Source of the DNA: Trichostrongylus colubriformis
Lineage: Eukaryota; Nematoda; Chromadorea; Rhabditida; Trichostrongylidae
Assembly (NCBI GenBank): GCA_963978905.1
Contig: OZ022257.1
Coordinates: forward strand, 51,850,873-51,914,872
Direction: 5' to 3'
Length of the DNA: 64,000 nt
The notes beneath the pieces are model-generated. The model was not told the DNA's origin. It was given only the letters and a program-made list of their open reading frames with translations, and did no database searches. Shown piece after piece: positions 10,491 through 21,118 of this stretch (position 1 is the stretch's first letter; the number at the start of each line of letters is the position of its first letter). Made by a program: the position numbers and the translations under genes.

Positions 10491-11095
10491 ACGATGTAAG
10501 TAGAACTGGCAGCAGGCTAAAATCCATTCCCAAAAATTGGAGCAACTTCTAACTCTCTGTTCGAATTGAAATCGACACGCATCCACTGGTCGTTGGAAGT
10601 TTCTTAATAAAATCTTACGCGACGTAACACTGCGCTGTTCGCGGACTTCGAAATTGTTTCATTAGAAATTGCACTGAAATTCTTTTTGACGAGTTTGTGA
10701 GGGATCATCAGACATTCCTATCCGCTGATCTCTCTTCGATTTCATTAATGTGCTGTGAAATGATCCTTACTCGAAAAGGGCACCGTTCGATATAGGAGCT
10801 GCTGAAGGTCATTTAACTGAAAATATCGTTTCTGTTGAAGTTTTATGACGAATAATAATTTGTGGTCCTGATGAACCGCAATTTTTTCGAGAATTTTCAT
10901 TTTCAAAGCTCATATAAGGCTTTCAGTCATCTATGCGCTTTCCAATCTTTGCACGACCAACGCTTCTCTAATGGCAACTTCATTAAGAGCAGCTTTGGCC
11001 AATGACTCTTGAGCAGGTCATATTTAGACCTTTTCGAGAGACCAAAACGTCACTTTGGCGGGAGAAGAGGAAGCCAAAAATGAAGTAGTCGATAA
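10491..11095. other. No gene recognised
   Basis: AT-rich interval. Nothing supportable as a gene or repeat family was seen. Confidence 0.5.
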
Positions 11096-11324
11096 CTACA
11101 ATTTTCTCTGCTATGCCAGCGAGGTTGTTAGGCGGAATTTTTATTGACGGGCTAACGTTTCGACCCAGTTATTTTCGGCTCACCGTCAAGACTGACACGG
11201 AGTGACGGCGTTCCACTCTCACGGTGATGGACTGGGCCTTTGAGAAAGACAATTTGGTCGACGTTAGGCCGTCAATAAAAATTCCACCTAGCAACATCGT
11301 TGGCATAGCAGAGAAAATTGTAAT
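11096..11324. repeat. Foldback hairpin with ~56 bp arms
   Basis: The arm at 11096-11151 (CAATTTTCTCTGCTATGCC ... TTTTTATTGACGG) recurs inverted at 11269-11324 with few mismatches, around a 117 bp loop. The loop side carries GGGTCGAAACGTTAG on the minus strand. It is a MITE or the end of a decayed retroelement. The minus-strand ORF 11169-11528 overlaps it and its upstream flank and is not recognised. Confidence 0.75.
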
Positions 11325-12308
11325 TAAGTCATGCCGAGGTTTTACAAAGTCAGAGGTTTGAATTGAAATGGTGGGCAATTTTTTTGGCGATTTGTAATTC
11401 TCTGATAGTGTGGTGGACCTTTGCAGCCGCTCTTCTCGCTCAACGGTTTTCTGGTCAGCTCGATTCGTGATTAGAATGCTGAAGACTCCTTCTGTGTAAG
11501 TATTTCCCAAATTTGGACAGAAAAGCATGGCAACGATGACAAAAATGGATCAAAATACGGTCAAAGCCCAGTAACTTCTATAAGCAATATTTAAGTGATA
11601 TTTTTTTATTCGTTTTGGGTAGTTATGTAATAGTGGAATAGTAACATATACTGGCTTATGTCGGTTGCCGAAGATTAACCGCCTCGATATTTTCACACAA
11701 AAATGACGTGTACATTTCCTAACTTGTGGTGAATACTCCGATTTGGAACCCTTTTTACTTTTTAAGTCTCCCACAATCTATTTATTGGTGAAATGGTGTG
11801 TCGTCTTGCCTACCTTCAACCCGTAAAACCGAAAAAAAATCACTTAAAACTCACCAACAAACAATTTTATGGTCAGATTTTAATGATACTGTTTACGATG
11901 CTAATTTACTGCCCATTGTTTCGTGCGCTAAACTCGTGAATAATTGGATGTGATTGAAGGACGTGTCAGTGTCGGCGCGAAAAGTTCATTTTATCAAATA
12001 TTTTAGGAATTTTCGACGCACTCTTAATGAGGGGCTCTGATGGGATTTTTAGGGAATTCTCTTGTCAGGATTGATTTCGTTTCATTCTTGATTTAATTGG
12101 GTTATGGTAATGGATTGTCATTGGAATCCCAAGGCAAACCTTAATTTCTCATAGAAGGGGATGATAGGTGAAACAGTGAAGCTGTAATCACTTACATGGT
12201 CTAATCGCAAAGGTCAATTTGGCGCTGTTTCCTCCTTTCGGGATGCGCCACAGACTCAGCTGCTATAGTGAATTACAGTGTCGTTTGAATGGTATTCTGC
12301 CTGTTATA
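11325..12308. other. No gene recognised
   Basis: AT-rich interval between two foldback elements. Short ORFs only (for example 11550-11774 minus), none with family motifs. Contains GGATGCGCCA at 12241, a motif recurring across the window. Confidence 0.5.
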
Positions 12309-13346
12309 TTGGGTCATTCCATAAGTAGTGTCGTTTTTTTCAAGCAAAAATTTTTGTCATAAAATCACAAGTTTTTGCAGCATGTCATGTATCATTCGAA
12401 AGGAAATTTTCTGCTCTACAAAATTACATGTATAATATCTGAGTACGTTAGTATGGCATCGAGATTTAGGTTGGCGAAGAGGTAGGTCAAGCCGACAAAA
12501 ATTGGCCAAACCGGCAATCAATTGAAACACTATATTTCACTTTAGGAAAATCAACCAGTCATGTGTCGCGTACTTAGTCCAGACCTCTTCTACAAATTCC
12601 AGTATTTGGTTGATCAAGAAGTCGTGTCGTTCTTTCTCCACATTTAGTTTTTCCTCCACAACTCGGTGATTTTAGACAATTTCTTCGAACCAAGGCAAGA
12701 AAGTTTTCTCAACCAATCAGTTGAAAGAGTGGTGAAATGTTAAGAACAGGGTGTGGGGTGGGAACAGGGAAATATCACTGACCGGATTCCTTAACTTTCT
12801 TTGGAGAAAATAAATTGTGAAAAATGTCAACTGGGACCCCTGTCACATGGTATTAAAACTCAATCTGAATCGCAGCCAAAAGGGACTAGAAAGATGTTTT
12901 CGATAAAGCAGAAAACGTCCTTCGAAGTGGTTCATGAAACAATTCTGAGCAAGGAGTTTGAACGAAAAAAATTTTATTTTGAATAAGTGTGGGTGCTTTT
13001 GAAAAAAAAATTTTGGAAAAAGAACGACACGACTTCTTGATCAACTAAATATTGAAAACTGTAGAAGAGGTCAGGAGTAAGTACGCGACACATGATTGGT
13101 TGATTTTCCTGAAGTGAAATATAATGTTTCAATTGATTGCTGGTTTGGCCAATTTTCGTCGGCTAGACCTACCTCTTCGCCAGCCTAAATGTCGGCGCCA
13201 TTCTAACATGCTCAAAAACTGAACATGTCATTTTGTAGAGCAGAAAATTTCCTTTCGAATGATACATGAAATACTGCAAAAACATGTGATTTTATGGCAA
13301 AAATTTTTGCTTGAAAAAAAACGACACTACTTATGGAATGACCCAA
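12309..13346. mobile_element. TA-flanked mariner-type foldback element, 1,038 bp
   Basis: Termini TTGGGTCATTCCATAAGTAG (12309) and its inverse (ending 13346) are flanked by TA on both sides (12307-12308, 13347-13348), the mariner/Tc1 target signature. The inverted arms are long: about 120 bp at each tip, and a second inverted block (GTGTCGCGTACTTAG... at about 12560 against about 13085) extends pairing to most of the element. The unpaired middle is about 12650-13020. The only ORF there (12801-12986, 61 codons) has no transposase motif, so the element is non-autonomous. Confidence 0.85.
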
Positions 13347-13468
13347 TACATATATCGAATACGAAGTTATAATGAGAAGATTCCTTGTTCTTCTGTACAG
13401 GTCTGGTACCGTGTAATCACTACCAGCGGGATAGATAGAAGTAGACATGTGCCAGCATTGATTTTCAG

Positions 13469-13903
13469 GATATGATGTCCGGGTCATGCGTGTGGTGGCG
13501 GCGCCTCCTGTCACTACAGGCTCTATTTCATCGTTTCATAAATCAAACGGATCCTTCCTGCTCTGTGTCGCGATTCAAAATGTTTTTTGTTGCGAATGAC
13601 TGGAAGTCATGCAGTTTGCTTACAGATGAACTTGGTGATTTTCTCAGTCCCAGTCCTCCTGGAAGTCTGTGGGCAGCACATCGAGAGAATCTGTTCTACC
13701 TTTCCCCATTAGATGCCTGTACGGGTAAGCAGCTTGCTAACAGATCTGTCAGTCGTGCTCGCTGATCTTACTTTTTTCACAGGAAATGGACAAAAATGAA
13801 ATGACCAATGGAGCTGAATTAGTCCTCACCTGGTGCATACAAGGCTCAAACGATTTCTTCTGCATTCCATCTACTTCTGAGGGATCTCTTCATGGTATAC
13901 GGT
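13469..13903 (+). pseudogene. Exon-like pair, possible PH-like domain remnant
   Basis: Segment 13469-13726 has a TTTTCAG acceptor, an open frame and a GTAAGC donor. It encodes RFKMFFVANDW, LLTDELGDF and SLWAAHRENLFYLSPL. A second segment, about 13784-13903, follows a TTTTTTCACAG acceptor, ends in a GTAAGC donor, and encodes ELVLTWCIQGSNDFFCIPS. The hydrophobic beta-strand rhythm recalls the PH domain of Rho exchange factors, but I cannot name a family. The open frames do not join: the first ends in phase 1, while the second is open only from phase 0. This means a frameshift, a missed splice site, or chance. Lying beside a transposon, it may be a decayed gene. Confidence 0.25.
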
Positions 13904-14045
13904 AAGCCATTTGAGTTTAATGGTGTATATATGTAGTGAAGTCTCAGACACTCAGAGAATTACTTAGCATGAATACTGATACTCAGTACTCTCGAATTAG
14001 AGTGAGTGGCTCCTACTGTCCCTTTTTCTACTGTGATTGATCAAT

Positions 14046-14172
14046 AAGGAAGCGTTCATAGTTTGCGGTGCCAGCGGCGGAGCATGGTTGCTTATTTCTG
14101 CGTTTCTGCGTGTGCCACCTGTCTCGTTGCCTGCGTCGTCTCTGCACTTCCTCCGTGCCACTCTGCCTCGCT
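14046..14172 (-). repeat. Single-ended copy of foldback family E
   Basis: Contains AGCGTTCATAGTTTGCG, TGCCTGCGTCGTCTCTGCA and GTGCCACTCTGCCTCGCTG, an inverted-orientation match to the element at 17936-18111. Only one end was recognised. Confidence 0.6.
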
Positions 14173-14655
14173 GCGGCAAGAGTCATCTATAACTGACGAG
14201 CAGAGTAACTTCCATCTTGCCAACCTATACATAAACAAAAACACAACATAAATAAATATTGAAAAATATTTTATTACATAAAAATACAAAATATAATAAA
14301 ATCAGTTTGGTATAACAATGTAATTCTTGCTACTTCATATTACTAATGAGCACAGGAAGAAGATATCAATAATTGTTTGACTTCTGTCCAAGGACCCATG
14401 TGAAGCAGAAATGAAATTGAGCTTTGTTACAGGACCCCCAGGAATGATTTACACAAATTCTTTTTAAACTTTCGGTTCGACAATCATATTGGAGCAAATA
14501 ATAACTCTCTTCAATCCTTTATTGCTTTTGAAATCAAGTCTTTAAGAAATCTAGAAACCACTTAATTCTTACATCAACTATTTCCTTTTACTGAGCCTAC
14601 GGTTATGGTCATATTGCTATCAGTCTGCTCTGAAATTTTCTCTGTTTGGGTTTTT

Positions 14656-14800
14656 TCCTTGAGTGGTCATAGATTCCCGGAAGAGGGCTTTATCGCTGGG
14701 CAGTTCTGTGATAAAAGGAAAACCCAAGAGAAATTCGACGAGCTTGACGAGGCCTTTAATGATTAATGGCGACTTGCGATTTTCAATTTATGCATGTAAT
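14656..14800 (+). other. Exon-like basic, serine-rich ORF
   Basis: After a TTTTTTCCTTGAG stretch, a frame encodes DSRKRALSLGSS, KGKPKRNSTSLTRP and then MINGDL. The composition is more protein-like than nearby frames and could be a low-complexity exon of the same broken gene as 13469-13903. No donor or partner exon fits clearly. Unrecognised. Confidence 0.15.
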
Positions 14801-15002
14801 ATTTTTCAAACTTTTTTGTTTGTCAGGGCAGCAATTATTTGTAAGAAAAATGTACGAATCGGTTAAGATTATTTAGACAAAGTAGTATATATAAATGAGT
14901 TTTTTCCAGCTTACTTCAGAGAATTCGTAGTGCCTTTGTCCAGATAGCGAACCATTTGATTCTCATGTTAAGAGTTAGAAAATCCTCAGCTGCTTTCGTT
15001 AA

Positions 15003-15125
15003 GATGGTAGGAGTCCCAGGATGAGCACACACGCCAGGAACGCATAGTGTGCGAGTTCGAGTCCCATACGAGACCAAAGCTTTGCACATAACTCAGCATC
15101 CTAATAGCAACAGTCGCTTTCGTGG
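15003..15125 (+). mobile_element. SINE-like repeat, family G (tRNA-like)
   Basis: Contains a pol III box B-like GAGTTCGAGTCCC, then a tail GAGACCAAAGCTTTG and CATAACTCAGCAT. The same box and tail occur at 55740-55830 and 55893-56040, so this is a dispersed family. The 5' part is divergent and I cannot fold a full tRNA. Confidence 0.5.
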
Positions 15126-15872
15126 TATCTTTGGGCCTTAAAAGGGGTTTCGATATTGCAACAGATCATTCTGATCGTATAAAATCCTGGAGTCCTTGGA
15201 ATCTTATCAATATTGCTGTAATCTACAATAACTACTTCGCTAGCTACTAATATAGTTAAGATTGAGTTTTTCTTCATTAGCAGTATTTAATGTGTAAGGG
15301 TTTTCTCATCGTATTTGCAGAATCGTACATCTATATTGAACGCGCACTAGGCTGGTCACGTACATTTGGTTCCGTTGAAATGGTCTCCTTCTCAGTTTTG
15401 CATCTTCAGTGGGACTATTTCGGAACCGCACAGGAAGAGTAGACGATGATCGCAGTTTTACCACTGAAAATACCCTGAAAATAGCACATTTCACTCTGAA
15501 CAAATGTGGAACACCCGTGCTGCACTTTGGACGACCCACTCGTTGATAGCGGTGGGTGTGATTTACCGCGCAGTACAGCGAGGTGGCCGTTAAGGGTGCA
15601 ACGACGTCACCTTGATGTTGTCGCTTATCAAGTGCTGAATCGCGATACTGTGATGGATGGCCACGTGCCGCCCATTGCTCAACCACACCCCCTAATTTTG
15701 TGATATTCACCCTCGTATATCGTTCTTTACCTCCTTTTTTTGGGTTTCGATATCTCTGAAGGCAGATGTTCGGTCAAAAAACAGGTTTATCAAGCTTATA
15801 TTTCAAGTATTGGCTGACCTCTAACTATATACATTTTATATTTTTCCAATGGGTCTCTTACTATACATATAA
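15126..15872. other. No gene recognised; 134-codon minus ORF
   Basis: Contains a 134-codon minus ORF (15306-15710) without recognisable motifs or splice context. The local sequence around 15590-15680 is GC-richer than its surroundings and could be an old repeat. Confidence 0.4.
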
Positions 15873-16375
15873 AGTAGCGCTCAAAAGTCTTCGGCGAAAT
15901 GGTCTTTTTCTTGGGTTTTTCACTTGTAACTTTTTTGCAACTGCGCCGATCTAAGAGAAATTTTAGTATGTTGTACTTGGAGACACTGCATACTTAGAAT
16001 ACTATTTTGGCGCTCATCGGTGTAGATTACGTGGTTATATGAACTTTTTCGTTTTTGGAGTGCCATCGCTATGCCGTCCCACTGTGCCGCTGTCATCAAA
16101 AGTCGTGGTCTTTCTACAAAATATTAATGTTCTCTGAGGCTTGCTCGTTTTGTTTTTGTAAAGAAAGCCGTTTTTATTGATCAAGCCTTTTACTTTTTTC
16201 GGTGGTCTTGTAGTAAATCCTTGTAAAAAACCACGAAAAGTGTCAAGCGGCATTCAAGTAGAGGGAAGTTTTGGCAATAGGTTCAGGCATCACATATTAA
16301 AATTTTGTCAAACTTGGTCAAGTAGAAAAAAAGTTATGACAAAAAAGTTTTGGCCAAAGACTTTTGAGCGCTACT
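15873..16375. mobile_element. Tc1-like MITE, ~503 bp
   Basis: Termini AGTAGCGCTCAAAAGTC (15873) and the inverse (ending 16375) bracket a unit whose subterminal parts also pair imperfectly (TTGTAACTTTTTTGC against AAAAGTTATGACAAAAAAG). The ends resemble Tc1-type CAGT.. tips. A target TA at each boundary is not clear. No transposase ORF is present. Confidence 0.65.
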
Positions 16376-17110
16376 GTAGGTTCGTGAACCTCGAACCTTT
16401 TGAATTTTTCATCAAAATTTTAAATTCTTTGTACATGTAGAGAAGTTTGATACCTCGATCACCGACGGCGGGGTTATCATTATTGTTTCTCAGCGTGATT
16501 TTGAGTTGGTGTTATGCAATTTTCTCAATAAATTTCGTTGTTTTGTTTTGGAGGACAAATTTGTTTGGAGATCCGTTTTTCTGTGTCTAGTGGAGCAGCC
16601 AACATGAGAAGCACGTTGAAGTATCCGATAAACTGTCAGCGACTTGGATTTTATTTTACATCACTTCCGCACAACTGGTGGAAATGCGAATTCCCAGTGG
16701 AATCCTCCCCTGTCCATTATGTCCTCTACAATTTCCTATAATAGTCAGCTGACGGCCCATTGCTCGTTTTTGTACCTACTTTGCCGACTTTCAGATATTC
16801 TTCATTATTCCACTTGGTTTCAATAATTTCTTGCTGTGGCTTTTCATTGCCATCTGAATGTCATTGTGCAACAGGATAACCTTGTGGCTTTGGGCGTCCG
16901 GTGCGAACCGTTAAATGAAACTATGCCTCGGTCGAACAAGCAATGCAATGACCTTGTAATTCCAAGTGGACGCTGACCGCGCGGCTCCACCTGAATGAGT
17001 CAGCCGACATTCCCTTAGCTCCTTCTCTTTCAAGGCCTGATCTTGGTGCTTTAATTTTAATTCGGGTCAGTGGACAGCAATGACGGATGGCGCCACTGCT
17101 TACGACATGA
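16376..17110. other. No gene recognised
   Basis: Short ORFs only (16538-16741, 16921-17151 minus), none recognisable. No clear repeat family beyond the approach to the next element. Confidence 0.5.
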
Positions 17111-17120
17111 TTCAGGTATC

Positions 17121-17705
17121 GGGCGTATGCCATTAGGACGGCTGTGTACACTTATGTCGGATTTTCGAGCGGCGCCGCGGATTCCCTTGCGTGTGATTGC
17201 GTACATTGTAATACCCCCTTTAAAATTTACGCCCGCATCAATTATTTCTTAATCAGACTTGTTATCATGTGATACTATCGTTTTTTTTTACATTTCATGC
17301 AAATATTTTGTCGTTTTGGGGCACAAAAGTTATTGTTGCAGATAATGATAAACAGCTATTTCTTAAAGGACCTTTATGGTGCCAGACCTTTCCAAGCGGA
17401 AATCCAATCGATCGCGGCAAGTTGTGCTGATGGCGCCGCGAGTACGATGTCGCAAAGCTAAAATTCGACATAAATGAACACACCCCTTTAGGACAGAGAA
17501 TTCACGTGGCCTCGTTTAGCGCGCGATGTAATGGTGCGCGCTACGAGCGTTGTATCGGTTGAATCCTGAAGCGATTACACGTAGGATGAGACGTAGGTCA
17601 CCGTGATCGCTTCTGGACCCATCCAATACGGCGCGCATAGCCAGCACCATCGCGTCGCACACCGAACGCCGCAATGCGAATTTTCCGACCTAATGGCATA
17701 CACTC
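17121..17705. mobile_element. hAT-like foldback, 585 bp, with nested repeat
   Basis: Tips GGGCGTATGCCATTAGGAC and its inverse (CCTAATGGCATACACTC) are flanked by the direct repeat TTCAGGTATC at 17111-17120 and 17706-17715. The ends match elements at 43738 and 50258. A single end of family A lies inside (about 17357-17480), a probable nested insertion. No transposase is seen. Confidence 0.7.
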
Positions 17706-17800
17706 TTCAGGTATCAGATCCATGTGCCGACCCTTTCCAAATCAAGTACATAGGCCTCTAATCTCTTCGGGGTCGTTCTTTGGTATCACATTACTCTGAA

Positions 17801-17817
17801 GGGGGGGGGGGGGGGGG
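17801..17817 (+). repeat. (G)17 homopolymer
   Basis: Seventeen consecutive Gs in otherwise AT-rich DNA. Other runs of ten or more G or C lie at 8479, 40554, 45649, 48686, 51085, 55213, 56565 and 60299. Confidence 0.95.
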
Positions 17818-17935
17818 AGGTGGAAACACTGTCTTTTGCCACTACCCACTGCTTCACGCTGCTATAATAGCAAAACACATTCACGTGCTACTGCGTTTTC
17901 AAATGGCAGTTTTTGAATGGCGTGACTTCCTCCTC

Positions 17936-18111
17936 AGGCCGCGTTCATACTTTGCGCCGGCTGGGCGTGGCTGCGTTCACAGGCAATGATGCAAAGTGGC
18001 GCAGGGGAGGTGCAGAGACGACGCAGGCAGCGAGACACGGTGGCACAGGCGGAAGCGCAGAGACACGCAGACACGTTCTGGTGCCGGCATCGCAAAGTAT
18101 GAACGCGACCT
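17936..18111. mobile_element. Foldback MITE, family E, 176 bp
   Basis: The tip AGGCCGCGTTCATACTTTGC is repeated inverted at the other end (GCAAAGTATGAACGCGACCT). The centre contains GACGCAGGCAGCGAGACA and tracts of GGTGGCACAGGCGGAAGC. Related halves lie at 14046-14172 and in GC-rich stretches near 26980 and 37450. Confidence 0.75.
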
Positions 18112-19050
18112 CAGTGTGGCCAATCGATGTCCCTTAAGTGAGTTTTTCCGATTGAATTGGTCTGCAACAGTATGTCAAAAATTATGCAGTACGGTAAATG
18201 GATTCTTTTTTAATGAACCAGTTGAATCGTGGCGATTTTCAATGTTCTTTCAAAAATTCTTAGTAGCTGGCGATTTTTAATGGTCCTTCGGCAATTTCTC
18301 AGTACTGTCAGAAACGTTATGGTGAAAGGTCTCCTATGAATGTCTAACAAAATTTTGCACCTAGAAATGTGAGAAAGCGGCGCTGCTATTCTTAGCCATA
18401 GGCCATCGCCGATATTGAGCGCCACCCACTTGTCATTTCACAACCATTCCTGATTTCTTCCTTCATGAAGCGTACACCTTGCCCAAAACTCATATCTCTC
18501 GAAATTTTTCGTCGCAAGTCAACGGTGTCTGCGATATTCTCGCAGAGCTTCAGTATTTCAGATGGGACCTTTTTCTTATTGAGGATGAATTTTGCAAAAA
18601 AAAAAAAAAAACTGATGCACCATAACAATCAGCCAAGTATGAATCCCTTCCGAGGCTCTTACTCATTCTCGTGAACTAGTAGCTAGAAAACATACAGAGT
18701 TTTCAGTAGCTTATGATAGGCATCATTTCCTGTAGTTTTTTGTATTTTATTGAACAACGTCTCGCTACCTGCCAAATTTGCCCTATGTATGGTTGTTTGC
18801 TTGTATTGGATTTAGAAAGTTCACTGAAAGAAAATAACAGCCGTTCTGTGGTTGTTCTAGCGCAGCAACAAAATCTGATCTCCTTGGTTTATTTTAATTT
18901 ATTTGTTAATTATGAACTGATCTCCTCGGTTTTGCTGGAAATAGCCCTCAACATCATTGGTAAAGACATTTTGTTCATAAGAAGTAAACAAATGTATGCA
19001 ACACATTTCGGTAAGAGCTCGAATAGACGTTAGAGAATCCGATGCCTGCA
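18112..19050. other. No gene recognised
   Basis: Contains a minus ORF at 18392-18628 (PSEILKLCENIADT...) with no partner exons or known motif, and a run of As at about 18597-18611. Confidence 0.4.
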
Positions 19051-19058
19051 CTAAAAAT

Positions 19059-19125
19059 TCACGAGGAGCAAGGTAAAAAGAAAAAATAAAATCACGAGGA
19101 GCAAGGTAAAAAGAAAAAATAAAAT
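19059..19125 (+). repeat. Two-copy 33 bp tandem repeat
   Basis: The unit TCACGAGGAGCAAGGTAAAA, followed by GAAAAAATAAAA, is at 19059 and repeated exactly from 19092. Confidence 0.95.
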
Positions 19126-20275
19126 CTGACGTTTGAAATATATGTGGATGACGAAGACTTTCAGTTAGGTGCAGACTCGGTCTGAAAAATTTCAGTCTTC
19201 GACTCACCTATGGATATAATGAAGCAGTATGAATTTGATGACTCACATAGATAGGTTAAAAGAATAGAAAAGTGGCCACCATGATCGATGTATTGAAAAT
19301 AAGGACAGAAAGGCTCCACGATTTCTTGTAAGAGTTGCAGTGGCCCACAATTTTGCACAGGAAATTCATATATCGCATAATCATCTACATATCATCATGA
19401 GCCGAATGGGTCAAAGATATTGTATAGCACAATTTGCGATAACTCTCAATGTAATATCTATGGTTCCTCTATCTCATTAACAAAGCTCTACGATGGCCAA
19501 GATTTCGCGGCAGAGCCACGTGACGGAGCTCTCTATGAATGAGCGCGTCCCGTGCTGCGTATGACAGCCTCACATGGCGAATCCACATTGCTGCGATCCA
19601 TAAGCGGTGATAGCCTCCAAGAACACATCCACTGCGGGGATATACGGGAGAAATATGGATGTTTTTCAGGGTTTTCGAGCATTTCATATCGTATTTTGTT
19701 GGCTGTATCAGTGCTTAGCTACTTAGCACTTCTTTCTCCTCCACCATCGACTAAGGTATTCCATCTGATGCCTCGACAATGTGTAAAGTGAGCATTTCAA
19801 CACTAATCGTATGCTTCCCATACACAAAACCTTGTTCTACTGAAAATGGTTTGTGCCGTTCCCTCTGTAAGAAGTGCGTATGTAATTAGTGTCCCAATGG
19901 TATGAGAATCGTGGTTAAACGTTTCGTAAAGTACAGCTTCCGAGTGTGAAGAATGCAATTAAACGAGCTTTTTTTTTTGGAAGTAGACGCTGTAAAGCTG
20001 TTTTGGAGGCATTACAAATTGTCCACAGGAGACACGAAGAATACATCTCTGTGTTCACGCGCTCCTGGCTGTAATTTATATCCCATAACTTTGTATGTGA
20101 AAAAGTGTTGGTTTTTCGAAGTGTTTCCAAGAAAACTCCAGTTTTCCATCGGTTACAAGGCTTTTCTTTTTTCATTCAATATGGCAGCAGAACATGTTCA
20201 TTCTGGAGACGGTTCCGTGCTACTCTGTTGTAAGGCATTCCATCATATGTTTTACATAACCCACAAGTTATCGGG
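19126..20275. other. No gene recognised
   Basis: Only short ORFs (for example 19953-20300, 115 codons) without recognisable domains or consistent splice partners. Confidence 0.5.
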
Positions 20276-21118
20276 TCGGAGGAGGTGTAGTGACAGGTGA
20301 CCTGCACTCCCACTCCCATAGTGCAAGGATCGGATCCTGCTCTACCGCCGCCCAGGCCAATGAAGTCTTTTATTCCATCGAGACGGGCAAATTGGTACCA
20401 GCCTCCATCCACTGGCTCCCGCAACTCAATTTATTACCAGTTGGATGGCGCACACTACTGTGCGCGAAACACTATGTGATCAGTAGGTCGATGGAAATTG
20501 CTCTTTTTCTTGAGAACAGAGTATTTCACTGCACGCTCTGCCCACCGTGGAAGGAGCTCATTTTGATGCATGGGTGCTCTTTACTTCTTGTCCCATGCCC
20601 TGCCCATATAACAGTTGTCCCCATCTCCACAGGTCGTTTTTTCATGTAACGTCCTAGCTCCGCTCACCACCACAAATGCCGCCCACTGGCCTCTTTCATG
20701 ACTTTCACAACTCATCCCTGACTTTGATCCATCTTTCCCCACGTTTGGGGCACATTCAAACCTGATTAACAATTTCCGATCTGAAAACGGAATATTCCAG
20801 GGCACGCCCCGCCCACCGTGGGCGGAGCTTAACATGGTCAATGTGTGCTCTTTACCCATGCCCTACCCATAACACACTTGTCCCCATCTCCACAGGTCTT
20901 TTTTCATACAATAGCTAATTTCGTGACAGACGGACGGACAAAGGGACAGACGTACAGGGACGTACAGACAGACGAAGCGTTTCATATACAGTGGGGATAT
21001 TAGCCGAATATCATTCACCTGCCACCACGTTTGTGAACAGCACTAGCATGCTCGGCGCATCCCGCAGGAGGGATTGATTAGCGCCAAAAGCTTTATCCTT
21101 TATCCTTATGTGGGTATC
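20276..21118 (+). mobile_element. SINE family F copy split by ~550 bp of other repeat DNA
   Basis: The 5' part (20276-20480) has box A-like GGTGTAGTGACAGGTG and box B-like GGATCGGATCC. The 3' part (about 21000-21118) has TCGGCGCATCCCGCAGGAG and a TTTATCC-rich tail. These match the heads and tails of the intact copies at 52172 and 58958. Between them lies DNA with two imperfect direct copies of about 280 bp (around 20515-20650 and 20785-20915, both with CCATGCCCTGCCCA-type and GTCCCCATCTCCACAG motifs). Confidence 0.65.

Noticed and set aside
15306..15710. 134-codon minus ORF as a gene
   Set aside because: No domain, no conserved motif, and competing open frames on the other strand.
17801..17817. 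Assembly gap filler
   Set aside because: G runs of similar length recur with unique flanks, and two are inside repeat arms, so they look genuine.
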